33,310 nt of DNA from Gammaproteobacteria bacterium (lineage in GTDB: Bacteria > Pseudomonadota > Gammaproteobacteria > Steroidobacterales > Woeseiaceae), in the NCBI GenBank assembly GCA_009937525.1, contig JAACFE010000017.1:1-33310 (forward strand), written 5' to 3'. The translations under genes were made by a program, and so were the position numbers. Below the pieces are notes generated by a model. The model saw only the letters and a program-made list of their open reading frames with translations. It was not told the DNA's origin and did not search any database. The first letter of the stretch is position 1. Each line of letters opens with the position of its first letter. Shown piece by piece: positions 1 to 8,095 of this stretch.

Positions 1-427
1 CGTCCAGCATAATTCCGAGCCCCCCGCCGAGTCTGTGATCCAGGTCCCGAATCGGCCACGGTTTGGCGATATCGAAGACCCGGAACAGCACGAAACCCAG
101 TATCCAGCCGACGATCGTCGGCGGTGCGGCGAGCAGCGTTATGTACGTTCCCGCGATCTCGTCCCACACGATTCCGCCATGGTCGTGGACGCCGATGCGT
201 CGCGCGCTCTCGCCACAGATCCAGATGCCCGCCAGCGAGATCGCGGCTGCAATGGCAAGCTGCAGCGGCAGCGCGAGGTCGAGCGTCAGCCAGGCAAAGA
301 GAACGCCCACGAGCGAACCGACGGTGCCGGGCGCGACCGGCGACAGCCCGGTACCGAAGCCGAAAGCGAGAATGTGCACCGGGTCCGTCAGGACCTTTCG
401 TGCCAGGTTTTCCGGTGCGTTATCCAT
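1..427 (-). CDS. pgpA: phosphatidylglycerophosphatase A, 3' end cut by window edge
   Basis: The reading frame from the ATG at 427 runs off the left edge with no stop, giving the first 142 or so residues. PgpA removes phosphate from phosphatidylglycerophosphate to make phosphatidylglycerol at the inner membrane. Visible family signatures are GFGTGLSPVAPGTVGS near residues 22-37 and the metal-binding segment GGIVWDEIAG near residues 88-97. Hydrophobic stretches lie around residues 38-70 and 100-120, as expected for a membrane enzyme. The start overlaps the thiL stop by one base (TGATG), implying translational coupling. thiL-pgpA adjacency is common in gammaproteobacteria. Identification is firm; only the C-terminus is missing. 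Confidence 0.93.
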   Translation of the reverse strand, partial: MDNAPENLARKVLTDPVHILAFGFGTGLSPVAPGTVGSLVGVLFAWLTLDLALPLQLAIAAAISLAGIWICGESARRIGVHDHGGIVWDEIAGTYITLLAAPPTIVGWILGFVLFRVFDIAKPWPIRDLDHRLGGGLGIMLD

Positions 428-1350
428 CAGAAATGACGGTACCCGGTGTCGTCGAAGGGGACAACTGAATCGCCGTCGCGGCAGGCCAGGCCGATTTCCG
501 CCGTGATGCGCCCGATCGCAGTGACTTCCGGCGCGATCTCCGGCGGGAGCCGTGCTTCGGGCAACGTGAAACACAGCTCGTAATCGTCCCCGCCGCCCAT
601 CGCATATCGCAACGCCCTGTCCCGGCCAACCGCCTGCAGCAGTTCCTCCGACAGCGGCAGCCGCTGCACGTCGACTTCCGCGCCCACCCCGCTCGCCTCG
701 AGGATCTTGGAAAGATCGGCTACCAGGCCGTCGGATACGTCGATTGCCGCATGCGCCAGCCCGGCCAGTGCCCGGCCCGTCCGCACCCTTGCGGTCGGTC
801 GGGCGAACCGCCTCGCCAGATAGTTGCCGCTCGCACCGTCCGACCGCCGGCTCAGCCCGGCCGCGGCGTCCCCGAGTGTTCCGGTGACGTATATGGTGTC
901 GCCTTCCCTGGCACCGTGGCGATACAGCGCGGTGCCCGGCGCAAGTTCGCCGCCCATCTGCACGGTGGCAACCAGCTGCTCGCCTTTCGTGGTATCGCCA
1001 CCGACCAGGACCACACCCCACTCGTCCGCCGCTTCGTAGAGTCCGTCGGAAAACTCGTCCAGCCAGTCTGCATCGGCATCGACCAGCGTCAGCGCCAGCG
1101 TCATCCAGCGCGGTTCCGCACCCATCGCGGCGATGTCGGAGAGATTGACGGCGACGATGCGATAACCGACGTCGCGCGCATCCATGTCTTCCGGAAAGTG
1201 CGTACCCGCAACCATCGTGTCGATGACAGTGACCAGTTCCCTGTCCGCAGGCGGCCGCAGGACGGCACCGTCGTCGCCGACCCCCGCCACGACCATCGGC
1301 GAGTCCGAATGCCGCGAAAAGAAACGGCGTATCAGTTCGAACTCATCCAC
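427..1350 (-). CDS. thiL: thiamine-monophosphate kinase
   Basis: ThiL phosphorylates thiamine monophosphate with ATP to give thiamine diphosphate, the last step of cofactor synthesis, in the cytoplasm. The 307-residue product shows the family's metal and nucleotide motifs in order: GVGDDGAVL near residue 24, GGDTTKGE near 115, DVSDGLVADL near 205 and GGGDDYELCF near 255. I chose the GTG at 1350 (MDEFELIRRFF) because it matches the usual N-terminus. A longer open frame extends upstream but would bury the start inside nusB and add about 30 unrelated residues. The start overlaps the nusB end by 8 bases, and the stop overlaps pgpA by one, so the gene sits inside the riboflavin operon. Confidence 0.95.
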   Translation of the reverse strand: MDEFELIRRFFSRHSDSPMVVAGVGDDGAVLRPPADRELVTVIDTMVAGTHFPEDMDARDVGYRIVAVNLSDIAAMGAEPRWMTLALTLVDADADWLDEFSDGLYEAADEWGVVLVGGDTTKGEQLVATVQMGGELAPGTALYRHGAREGDTIYVTGTLGDAAAGLSRRSDGASGNYLARRFARPTARVRTGRALAGLAHAAIDVSDGLVADLSKILEASGVGAEVDVQRLPLSEELLQAVGRDRALRYAMGGGDDYELCFTLPEARLPPEIAPEVTAIGRITAEIGLACRDGDSVVPFDDTGYRHF

Positions 1351-1792
1351 TGCCTTCGGCCCTGATCTCGACTTCCCGCAGCGACCGGGCCGCGGCGTCG
1401 AGGCAGGCATTGATGTACTTGTGGCCGTCCATCGCGCCAAAACGCCTGGCCAGGTTCACGCATTCGTTGATCACGACGCGGTAGGGAATATCGATCCGCG
1501 ACTGCAGTTCGTAAACCCCAATCAGGAGAATCCCCAGCTCGACCGGGTCCAGCTGGTCCAGTGGCCGGTCGATCAGCACGTCGATACGTTGCTCGAGTTC
1601 AGTCTGCTGATCACAAATGGCGCGCAGGAGTTCTTCGAAGAATTCCTGGTCGACACGCTGGTAGGCAACCTGCTCGCGGAACTGCGACAGCAGCTCCGGG
1701 CAATCGTGGCCGGCGATCTGCTTCTGGTACAGAGCCTGCAGCAGCAATTCGCGCGCACGCGTACGTGCGCCTGTTGATTCTCCGGAGGCCAT
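1343..1792 (-). CDS. nusB: transcription antitermination factor NusB
   Basis: NusB is a small all-helical RNA-binding protein that, with NusE (S10), binds boxA RNA and supports antitermination of rRNA transcription. The 149-residue product has the normal length. It carries typical features: the N-terminal helix RTRARELLLQALYQ, the central DQLDPVELGILLIGVYEL and the C-terminal VVINECVNLARRFGA. The ATG at 1792 lies two bases after the ribH stop, so ribH and nusB are translationally linked, a conserved arrangement in proteobacteria. The 3' end overlaps the thiL start by 8 bases. A longer frame continues upstream into ribH but is an out-of-frame shadow. Confidence 0.95.
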   Translation of the reverse strand: MASGESTGARTRARELLLQALYQKQIAGHDCPELLSQFREQVAYQRVDQEFFEELLRAICDQQTELEQRIDVLIDRPLDQLDPVELGILLIGVYELQSRIDIPYRVVINECVNLARRFGAMDGHKYINACLDAAARSLREVEIRAEGSG

Positions 1793-1794
1793 AA

Positions 1795-2268
1795 CTAGTC
1801 GATGCGGCGCAGAAGGTTGACCATCTCGATGACGGCCAGGGTTGCCTCCTCGCCCTTGTTGCCGGCCTTCGTGCCGGCACGCTCTATCGCCTGTTCGATC
1901 GTGTCCACGGTGAGGATGCCGAAGCCCACGGGCACGCCGTGTTCTCGAGCGGCGGCCGCCACGCCCCGCACGCATTCGCCGGCCACGTAATCGAAGTGGG
2001 GGGTTCCCCCGCGAATCACGCAACCCAGCGCAATGATGCCGTCTGCACGCCGCGCGGCCGCAATCTTGCCGACCGCGACCGGCATCTCGAACGCGCCGGG
2101 GACTCGCACGACCTCGATATCCGCGTCTGCCGCGCCGTGCTGGCGCAGGCAATGCAACGAGCCCTTCAGCAATGACTCCACGATAAAGTCATTGAAGCGC
2201 GATGCGACGATAGTGAAACGCGCGTCGCGCACCATCAGATCGCCTTCGGTGGTCTTTATCTTGTCCAT
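1795..2268 (-). CDS. ribH: 6,7-dimethyl-8-ribityllumazine synthase
   Basis: RibH condenses 5-amino-6-ribitylaminouracil with 3,4-dihydroxy-2-butanone 4-phosphate to form lumazine, the penultimate riboflavin step. The 157-residue protein has the family's normal size. Conserved segments are FTIVASRFNDFIVESLL near residues 18-34, RVPGAFEMPVA near 55-65, ALGCVIRGGTPHFDYVA near 80-96 (including the general-base histidine in PHFDYV) and a C-terminal RAGTKAGNKGEEA stretch. It lies 20 bases after ribBX and two bases before nusB. Together with ribD, ribE and ribBX it makes an almost complete riboflavin unit. Confidence 0.96.
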   Translation of the reverse strand: MDKIKTTEGDLMVRDARFTIVASRFNDFIVESLLKGSLHCLRQHGAADADIEVVRVPGAFEMPVAVGKIAAARRADGIIALGCVIRGGTPHFDYVAGECVRGVAAAAREHGVPVGFGILTVDTIEQAIERAGTKAGNKGEEATLAVIEMVNLLRRID

Positions 2269-2288
2269 GTCCTGATGGATGCGTCTCG

Positions 2289-3434
2289 TCAGCTCTCGAC
2301 GTACTCCGTGATCTCCAGGTCGAATCCGGAAATCGCGTACATGTGTTTGGGTGCCGATAATACACGGATTTTTGACAACCCGAGGTCGCGCAGGATCTGG
2401 GCGCCGACACCGTAGGTACGAAGTACCGCTTCACCGCCGCGGTGTTCCTCCAGTTCGCTCGTTTCCCGGCCGAGCCTCTCGACGGCATCGATAAAGTCTC
2501 GCGACGATTCCTGCTCGCGAAGAATCACGAGAACGCCGGCATCCTCTCGCGCGATCCGCTCGATAGCGCTCTCCAGCGGCCAGCCCAACGTGCGGTCCCG
2601 GACGCCGATGATGTCGCCGAGCGTGTCCTGCAGGTGCACCCGCACGAGCGGATTGGTGGCGCTCTCGAGGTCACCTTTGACGAGCGCAACGTGCACGGCG
2701 CGGTTGATCCGGTCGTCGTAACAGTACATCGTGAAGCGGCCGTGCGCGGTGTCGACTGGCTGCTCCGCGATTCTATCGACGTTGCGCTCCTTCTCGAGCC
2801 GGTAACGAATCAGATCGGCGATTGTGCCGATCCGGATTCCGCGCTTGTGTGCGAAGCGCTCCAGGTCCGGCCGGCGCGCCATGCTGCCGTCTTCCTTGAG
2901 AATTTCGACGATGACGGCCGACGGTTCGAGCCCCGCCAGCCGTGCGAGGTCGCAGCCTGCTTCCGTGTGCCCTGCCCGCGTCAGGACGCCGCCCGGCTGC
3001 GCCATGACGGGAAAGATATGGCCGGGCTGCCTGAGATCGTCGGGACGCGCATCCGGCTTGACGGCCGCCTTAATCGTGCGGGCACGGTCGTGCGCCGAGA
3101 TGCCCGTCGTGATGCCCTCGGCTGCCTCGATCGAGATCGTAAAATTTGTCGCATGGTGATCGTCGGTCTCCGACACCATCAGCGGCAGGCGCAGCTGCGC
3201 GCAGCGCTCGCGGGACAGCGTCAGGCAGATCAGTCCGCGGCCGTGGGTCGCCATGTAGTTGACGTCCTCGGGCCGCACGAGCTCCGCGGCCATGATCAGG
3301 TCGCCCTCGTTCTCGCGATCTTCGTCATCGACCATGATGACCATCTTGCCGGCTCGGATATCCGCGACGATATCCCCGATATCGCTGAACGGTGAGCCCA
3401 CGGCACTCGGGTGCGTCGTCGTGTTGTCAGGCAT
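2289..3434 (-). CDS. ribBA: 3,4-dihydroxy-2-butanone 4-phosphate synthase with degenerate RibA-like domain (RibBX type)
   Basis: The N-terminal half (residues 15-205 of 381) is a complete DHBP synthase. It has [11 protein letters not shown] at 36-46 and RAGHTEA at 153-159, which make the C4 unit of lumazine from ribulose 5-phosphate. The C-terminal half is homologous to GTP cyclohydrolase II in its fold-end segment [13 protein letters not shown] (341-353). It lacks the catalytic zinc cysteines: where active RibA has VRVHSECLTGD, this protein reads [11 protein letters not shown] (264-274). Such proteins have been described in proteobacteria as RibBX. I infer no cyclohydrolase activity, so RibA must be supplied elsewhere. 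I prefer the ATG at 3434, which has AAGGA 8 bases upstream; the ATG at 3440 is possible. Either start overlaps the end of ribE. Confidence 0.94.
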   Translation of the reverse strand: MPDNTTTHPSAVGSPFSDIGDIVADIRAGKMVIMVDDEDRENEGDLIMAAELVRPEDVNYMATHGRGLICLTLSRERCAQLRLPLMVSETDDHHATNFTISIEAAEGITTGISAHDRARTIKAAVKPDARPDDLRQPGHIFPVMAQPGGVLTRAGHTEAGCDLARLAGLEPSAVIVEILKEDGSMARRPDLERFAHKRGIRIGTIADLIRYRLEKERNVDRIAEQPVDTAHGRFTMYCYDDRINRAVHVALVKGDLESATNPLVRVHLQDTLGDIIGVRDRTLGWPLESAIERIAREDAGVLVILREQESSRDFIDAVERLGRETSELEEHRGGEAVLRTYGVGAQILRDLGLSKIRVLSAPKHMYAISGFDLEITEYVES

Positions 3435-4065
3435 AACCATGTTCCTTCAGGAAATCCATGGATAGCCCGCTGGCGTCGTTGCCGAGCATGCGCTCGATAT
3501 AACGCGCGAGCAGGTCTACCTCGAGATTCACAGCCCTGCCGACCTCGTATGAGCCCATCGTCGTAACCTCGGCTGTGTGCGGAATGATATTGAGACCGAA
3601 AGTGTTTCCCGATACCTCGTTGATGGTAAGGCTAACACCGTCCACGCAGATCGAGCCTTTCCTGGCGATGTAGCGTGCAAGCTCGTCCGGCGCCTCGAAG
3701 GTCATTCGGATCGACCGCGCATCGTCCGAGCGCGACAGGAGTTTCCCGATGCCGTCGACGTGACCGCTGACAAGGTGCCCGCCGAGGGCGTCGCCAACCC
3801 GCAGCGCGGGCTCGAGATTGACGGCATCACCCGATTCAAGCTGCCCGAGCGTCGTGACGTCGAGCGTTTCCACCGAAACGTCCGTATCGAAGCCGTCGTC
3901 GTGCAGGTGCACAGCCGTCAGGCACACGCCATTGACGGACAGGCTGTCGCCCACGGCGTAGTCCGCCCAGGGCAGTTCCGTTGCGGTGACACGAAGCCGC
4001 ACGTCGCCGCCGCGCTTTTCCATTGCGCCAATCGAGCCTTTTGCCTTGATGATCCCGGTGAACAC
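3427..4065 (-). CDS. ribE: riboflavin synthase, alpha subunit type
   Basis: This enzyme dismutates two molecules of 6,7-dimethyl-8-ribityllumazine to riboflavin and the pyrimidine precursor. The 212-residue product has the two tandem lumazine-binding repeats. Repeat one starts with FTGIIKAKG and contains VNGVCLTAV; repeat two starts near HLVSGHVDGIG and contains VDGVSLTINEV. Length and layout match the family. I placed the start at the GTG at 4065 because the N-terminal FTGII normally follows the initiator directly. This makes a one-base overlap with the ribD stop (TAGTG). The gene ends 8 bases inside ribBX. Some species call this gene ribC. Confidence 0.95.
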   Translation of the reverse strand: MFTGIIKAKGSIGAMEKRGGDVRLRVTATELPWADYAVGDSLSVNGVCLTAVHLHDDGFDTDVSVETLDVTTLGQLESGDAVNLEPALRVGDALGGHLVSGHVDGIGKLLSRSDDARSIRMTFEAPDELARYIARKGSICVDGVSLTINEVSGNTFGLNIIPHTAEVTTMGSYEVGRAVNLEVDLLARYIERMLGNDASGLSMDFLKEHGYA

Positions 4066-5165
4066 TAGTCTGACATTCTCGCTGTTATCCGGATGTCCGA
4101 GCCGACGCGCCGGAGATCCACGATGTGAAGCGGCTGCCGGTCGGCAAGCCGCATCCACGCCGGGGTGGCAAACATCGGTCTGGTCTCGCTGCCCATGATA
4201 TGGGGCGCCTGGTAAATCACAAGCTCATCCGCCAGCCGCTGCGCCAGCAGCTGACCGGAGACCGCGGGTCCCGCTTCGACCAGGACATCATTGACCTCCC
4301 GGTCGGCGAGATCCGTGAGCACCTGCTGCAGGTCGAGCACGCCTGCCGCGCGCGCTACACGAACCACGTGCGCGCCGGCATCGAGCAACGGCTGTCGCCC
4401 GGCATCGTCCGTGCAATACACGACAGTCGTGCCCGGCATCCCCAGCATTCCGGCCGACAGCGGCATGCGCAGCCGGGAATCCAGCACCGCCCGAATCGGC
4501 TGCCGGCCGCGAGTATCCAGATCCTCGTGACGCACGTTGAGCGCGGGGTCGTCCGCGAGAACGGTACCGATTCCCGTCAGGATCGCTCCCGATCGGGCTC
4601 GCAGTCGCTGCACGTCGGCACGCGCCTCCGGTCCGGTAATCCACTGGCTTTCGCCGGATTTCATTGCGATCGCCCCGTCGAGGCTGCTGGCAACCTTGAC
4701 CCTGACGAACGGCCGGCCGCGCTGCACCCGGCTGAGGAAGCCCGCATTCAGGACCTTCGCTGCCTCCTGCATCAAACCACTGCGGACCGCAATGCCGGCG
4801 GCCTCGAGCGCTGCCCTGCCGTTGCCCCTGACCGCGGGAAACGGATCCTCCATGGCGATGACGGCCTCGCCGATACCCGCGTCGATCAGGGCAGGCGCAC
4901 ACGGCGGCGTCCTGCCCTCGTGCGAGCAGGGTTCCAGTGTCAGGTAGGCGGTGGCGCCGCGTGCCTTCGCGCCGGCAGCCTGCAGCGCATTGATCTCGGC
5001 GTGCGCTTCGCCCGCGGCCTCGTGCCAGCCCTCGCCGACAATCTCGCCATCCCGGACCAGCACGCAGCCAACCATCGGATTCGGGTGGGCCGTGTAGACA
5101 CCGCGCTCGGCGAGACGCAGGGCGCGCGCCATGAATGCGCTTTCCGCGGCCGAAAACTCAGCCAT
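4065..5165 (-). CDS. ribD: bifunctional diaminohydroxyphosphoribosylaminopyrimidine deaminase / 5-amino-6-(5-phosphoribosylamino)uracil reductase
   Basis: RibD performs the deamination and NADPH-dependent side-chain reduction that follow GTP ring opening in riboflavin synthesis. The N-terminal deaminase domain shows the zinc site: HAEINAL near residue 55 and PCSHEGRTPPC near residues 79-89. It also has the substrate segment HPNPMVGCVLV near 27-37. The reductase domain begins around residue 150 with RPFVRVKVASSLDGAIA and includes SQWITGPEARADV. At 366 residues the length is normal. The gene begins 6 bases after nrdR and ends in a one-base overlap with ribE. I found no room for an FMN riboswitch in front of it, so it is probably read through from the glyA promoter. 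Confidence 0.95.
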   Translation of the reverse strand: MAEFSAAESAFMARALRLAERGVYTAHPNPMVGCVLVRDGEIVGEGWHEAAGEAHAEINALQAAGAKARGATAYLTLEPCSHEGRTPPCAPALIDAGIGEAVIAMEDPFPAVRGNGRAALEAAGIAVRSGLMQEAAKVLNAGFLSRVQRGRPFVRVKVASSLDGAIAMKSGESQWITGPEARADVQRLRARSGAILTGIGTVLADDPALNVRHEDLDTRGRQPIRAVLDSRLRMPLSAGMLGMPGTTVVYCTDDAGRQPLLDAGAHVVRVARAAGVLDLQQVLTDLADREVNDVLVEAGPAVSGQLLAQRLADELVIYQAPHIMGSETRPMFATPAWMRLADRQPLHIVDLRRVGSDIRITARMSD

Positions 5166-5171
5166 CGGTCC

Positions 5172-5690
5172 CTACCGGTTCTTCTTGCCCAGCAGTTCGG
5201 GCAACAATGACATCTGCTCTCGGCTCGCGGCCGCCTCCGAGATCCGCTGCAGCCGCTTGATCTCTTCTTCAAACTCGGTCACGTCCTGGAAACGGCGATA
5301 GACGGAGGCAAAACGAACGTAGGCAACCTCGTCCAGGGCACGCAGCTCCTCCATGACGAGTTCGCCGACGAGCCGTGACGGCACCTCGCGCTCACCCATG
5401 GTCCTCAGCTTGTGCACCAGGCGCCCGATTGCCTGCTCGAGCGCGTCGCTCGGCACGGGGCGCTTTTCCAGTGCGCGAACCATGCTGTAGCGCAGCTTAT
5501 CCTCGTCGAAAGGCTGGCGACTGTTATCGTTCTTGACGAGCCGCGGCATGACGAGCTCCGCGGTCTCGAAGGTCGTGAAGCGTTCATTGCATGCGAGGCA
5601 TTGTCTGCGCCTGCGGATCTGCCGGCCCTCGCCGGCGAGGCGGGAATCGATTACTTTCGTTTCTTCGTTGGCGCAGAACGGGCAGTGCAT
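5172..5690 (-). CDS. nrdR: transcriptional repressor NrdR
   Basis: NrdR is a nucleotide-sensing repressor of ribonucleotide reductase genes that binds paired NrdR boxes. The 172-residue product has the N-terminal zinc ribbon (CPFC at residues 3-6 and CLAC near 32-35) and the conserved DSR and RRRR(Q)C segments. An ATP-cone domain follows from about residue 48 ([18 protein letters not shown]) to 140. The ATG directly follows the glyA stop (TAGATG, no spacer), and ribD starts 6 bases after its stop. The glyA-nrdR-ribD order is frequent in gammaproteobacteria. I did not see an obvious NrdR box in the short gaps here, so its targets are probably elsewhere. Confidence 0.96.
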   Translation of the reverse strand: MHCPFCANEETKVIDSRLAGEGRQIRRRRQCLACNERFTTFETAELVMPRLVKNDNSRQPFDEDKLRYSMVRALEKRPVPSDALEQAIGRLVHKLRTMGEREVPSRLVGELVMEELRALDEVAYVRFASVYRRFQDVTEFEEEIKRLQRISEAAASREQMSLLPELLGKKNR

Positions 5691-6968
5691 CTAGTCGTAA
5701 ACCGGGAATCGTGCGCACAGCTCCAGGACTTCGCCACGCACGCGATCGATCGTTTCCTCGTTTTCGATACCGTCCAGTATATCCGCAATCCAGCCGGTCA
5801 GGAGACGCGTTTCCTCCACACCGAACCCGCGCGTCGTAATTGCAGGCGTGCCGAGACGCAGGCCGCTGGTGACGAAAGGAGACTGCGGATCGTTGGGCAC
5901 CGCATTCTTGTTGACCGTGATATTGGCCCGTCCCAGCGCCGCATCCGCATCCTTACCGGTGATGCCGTGCTCGATCAGGCTGACGAGCATCAGGTGGTTG
6001 TCCGTGCCGCCGGAGATGATCGGGTAGCCCCGCTCCTGGAGGACGCTCGCCATCACTTTCGCGTTCTCGCAGACGTGGCCCTGGTAAACCTTGAATCCCG
6101 GCTCCATGGCCTCCTTGAACGCCACCGCTTTCGCGGCGATCACGTGCATGAGCGGTCCTCCCTGCGTGCCGGGAAACACCAGTGAATTGAATTTCTTGGT
6201 GAGCTCCGGATTGTTGCGCGCGACGATAAGGCCACCGCGGGGTCCACGCAGGGTCTTGTGTGTCGTGGTGGTCACGACGTCGGCGTGCGGTATCGGGTTC
6301 GGGTAGTGGCCGGTGGCAACCAGGCCGGCGACGTGTGCCATGTCCACCATGAAGTAGGCGCCGACGCTGTCGGCGATCTCGCGAAAACGCGCCCAGTCGA
6401 CAACCCGCGAATAGGCGGAGAAGCCGGCGATCACCAGCTTCGGCTTGTGTTCGCTGGCCAGCGCCTGGACCTGGTCGTAATCGATGAGCGCCGTCTCCTG
6501 GTCGAGCCCGTACTGTATCGCGTTATAGAGGCGCCCCGAAAAATTGACCTTGGTGCCGTGGGTCAGGTGCCCGCCCTCGGCCAGGCTCATGCCCAGCAGC
6601 GTGTCGCCGGGATTGAGCAGCGCCATGCAAACGGCTGCATTCGCCTGCGAGCCCGAGTGCGGCTGCACGTTCGCATAGTCGGCACCGAACAGCGCCCTGG
6701 CACGCTCGATCGCCAGCGTCTCGGCGTCGTCCACGTACTCGCAGCCACCGTAGTAGCGCTTGCCGGGGTAACCTTCCGCGTACTTGTTCGTCAGGACAGA
6801 CCCTTGCGCCGCCATGACCCGTTGGCTCGCATAGTTCTCCGACGCGATCAGCTCGATATGCTCTTCCTGGCGGCGCTGCTCCAGCTCGATCGCCTTGGCG
6901 AGTTCGGGATCGAAAACGTCGAGCGGACGATCCGAGTGAGTGGCAGAAACGGGCTTCGTGGCAACCAT
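5691..6968 (-). CDS. glyA: serine hydroxymethyltransferase
   Basis: GlyA interconverts serine and glycine using PLP and tetrahydrofolate and is a main source of one-carbon units. The 425-residue product shows the family segments [27 protein letters not shown] and the PLP-lysine region [14 protein letters not shown], with the lysine after THK. I chose the ATG at 6968 because GGAGAA lies about 7 bases upstream. An in-frame GTG- or TTG-type start further up would extend into the leader. The protein has about 10 more N-terminal residues ([12 protein letters not shown] region) than the common 417-420 residue form. This is the first gene of the nine-gene minus-strand block and probably carries its main promoter. 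Confidence 0.96.
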   Translation of the reverse strand: MVATKPVSATHSDRPLDVFDPELAKAIELEQRRQEEHIELIASENYASQRVMAAQGSVLTNKYAEGYPGKRYYGGCEYVDDAETLAIERARALFGADYANVQPHSGSQANAAVCMALLNPGDTLLGMSLAEGGHLTHGTKVNFSGRLYNAIQYGLDQETALIDYDQVQALASEHKPKLVIAGFSAYSRVVDWARFREIADSVGAYFMVDMAHVAGLVATGHYPNPIPHADVVTTTTHKTLRGPRGGLIVARNNPELTKKFNSLVFPGTQGGPLMHVIAAKAVAFKEAMEPGFKVYQGHVCENAKVMASVLQERGYPIISGGTDNHLMLVSLIEHGITGKDADAALGRANITVNKNAVPNDPQSPFVTSGLRLGTPAITTRGFGVEETRLLTGWIADILDGIENEETIDRVRGEVLELCARFPVYD

Positions 6969-7021
6969 GGGCGAACTTCTCCGGCGTCTTTGCGCGTTTG
7001 GGGGGTCGCGAAAAAAGGGCG

Positions 7022-7050
7022 ATCTTACCTGCAAAACGACGCGCTGTAGA
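7022..7050 (-). promoter_or_regulatory. candidate sigma-70 promoter for the glyA-to-pgpA block
   Basis: On the minus strand TCTACA (7050-7045) and TAAGAT (7027-7022) are separated by 17 bases. Each matches four of six consensus positions. Transcription would begin about 7015, some 47 bases before the glyA ATG. This fits the only sizeable gap upstream of the nine-gene block. It is a sequence-pattern inference only. Confidence 0.35.
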
Positions 7051-7070
7051 GAGTGGTTTGCCGAAACACG

Positions 7071-8030
7071 TCAGGCGGCCTCGACGAATGCCTGCACGAC
7101 GCGCGTCCACGCACGCGCAATGTTCTGGCGGTTGTATCCCCCGCCGCCGGTGCCGATCAGGCGACCCTCACAGTGCTTGTCGGCCAGCCTGCAAAGGGTT
7201 GCGGCGGCGTCGGCGTGTGCCTGCTCGGTATAACAGAGGTGCGTGATCGGGTCGCCTTCCAGGCTGTCTGCACCGCACTGGAAGATGATGAAGTCGGGCT
7301 CCGCGGCGTCGAGGTGGGCTTCCACCTGCCGCCAGGCCATGCGGAACTCGGCGTCGTCGGCGCCGGGTGCCAGCGGCACGTTCAGCTTCGTGCCACGCGC
7401 CCTGCCCGTACCGGTTTCCTCGGCTGCGCCGGTCCCCGGGTACAGGTAGCGGCCGTCCTCGTGGATGTCGGCAAAAATCAGGTCGGGATCGTCGACGAAG
7501 CCGTAGAAAACGCCGTCGCCGTGATGGGCGTCGATGTCCACGTAGGCGACGCGCGCCAATCCGTGGCGATGCCGCAGGTACTCCGCGGCCACGCCGCAGT
7601 CATTGAAAACGCAGAACCCTGCCGCCCGGTCACGGGCGGCGTGATGCAGCCCAGCGATAGGCACGAAGGCTCTTCGCGCCTCGCCTTCCATGACGGCATC
7701 GACGGCCGCAAGCGTCGTGCCGACAACGTCCGAGGCGGCGTCGAAGATGCCGGGCAAGGCCGGTGTATCGCCTTCATCCAGGTAGCCTCTGCCCTGCTTC
7801 GACAAGCGTGACACCTTGTCGATGTACTCCGGGGTGTGAAACAACAGGAGTTCGTCGACGCTCGCGCGCCGTGGCGTCGCGTAGCGGATCGCGGGATCGA
7901 GTTCAGCGGCCGCCAGCTCGCGATGAAACACGTCGTGCCGGTCGGTGCCGAAGGGGTGCGGATCGCCGAAACCGTAAGCCGCGATCTCTTTGCCTTTATA
8001 GACGAGTACAGGGTCACTCATGGGCGACAT
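7071..8030 (-). CDS. histone deacetylase / acetylpolyamine amidohydrolase family protein
   Basis: The 319-residue protein belongs to the zinc-dependent arginase-like deacetylase superfamily (AcuC, HDAC and acetylpolyamine amidohydrolase). Active-site residues are all present: the histidine pair H129-H130 in GLHHA, zinc ligands D167 and H169 in DIDAHHGDG, D255 in QCGADS and the catalytic tyrosine Y299 in GGGGYN. It should hydrolyse an acetyl-amide in the cytoplasm. The substrate (acetyl-lysine on a protein, a polyamine or a small metabolite) cannot be read from the sequence. It is divergent from ettA with a 65-base gap and lies 102 bases upstream of glyA on the same strand. The ATG at 8021 is an alternative start; neither has a clear ribosome binding site. 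Confidence 0.9.
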   Translation of the reverse strand: MSPMSDPVLVYKGKEIAAYGFGDPHPFGTDRHDVFHRELAAAELDPAIRYATPRRASVDELLLFHTPEYIDKVSRLSKQGRGYLDEGDTPALPGIFDAASDVVGTTLAAVDAVMEGEARRAFVPIAGLHHAARDRAAGFCVFNDCGVAAEYLRHRHGLARVAYVDIDAHHGDGVFYGFVDDPDLIFADIHEDGRYLYPGTGAAEETGTGRARGTKLNVPLAPGADDAEFRMAWRQVEAHLDAAEPDFIIFQCGADSLEGDPITHLCYTEQAHADAAATLCRLADKHCEGRLIGTGGGGYNRQNIARAWTRVVQAFVEAA

Positions 8031-8038
8031 CAGTCGAT

Positions 8039-8066
8039 TTGCTATCGCTGCAGCATACCGGATAAT
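8039..8066 (+). promoter_or_regulatory. candidate sigma-70 promoter for ettA
   Basis: TTGCTA at 8039-8044 and GATAAT at 8061-8066 are separated by 16 bases. Both are close to the -35 and -10 consensus. The predicted start near 8073 leaves a leader of about 23 bases with AAGAGA just before the ATG. The site sits in the 65-base divergent gap, so it could also influence the deacetylase gene. Confidence 0.45.
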
Positions 8067-8095
8067 GCGCGCTCCTTAACCATTACCCAAGAGAA

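Noticed and set aside
2442-3395. Open frame of 317 codons on the plus strand opposite ribBX
   Set aside because: Shadow of ribBX; no start signal or recognisable domain.
4125-5210. Open frame of 361 codons on the plus strand opposite ribD
   Set aside because: Shadow of ribD; composition rich in Arg, His and Gln with no family match.
5166-7070. Possible FMN or glycine riboswitch near ribD or glyA
   Set aside because: The nrdR-ribD gap is 6 bases and the glyA leader is about 100 bases with no recognisable aptamer core.
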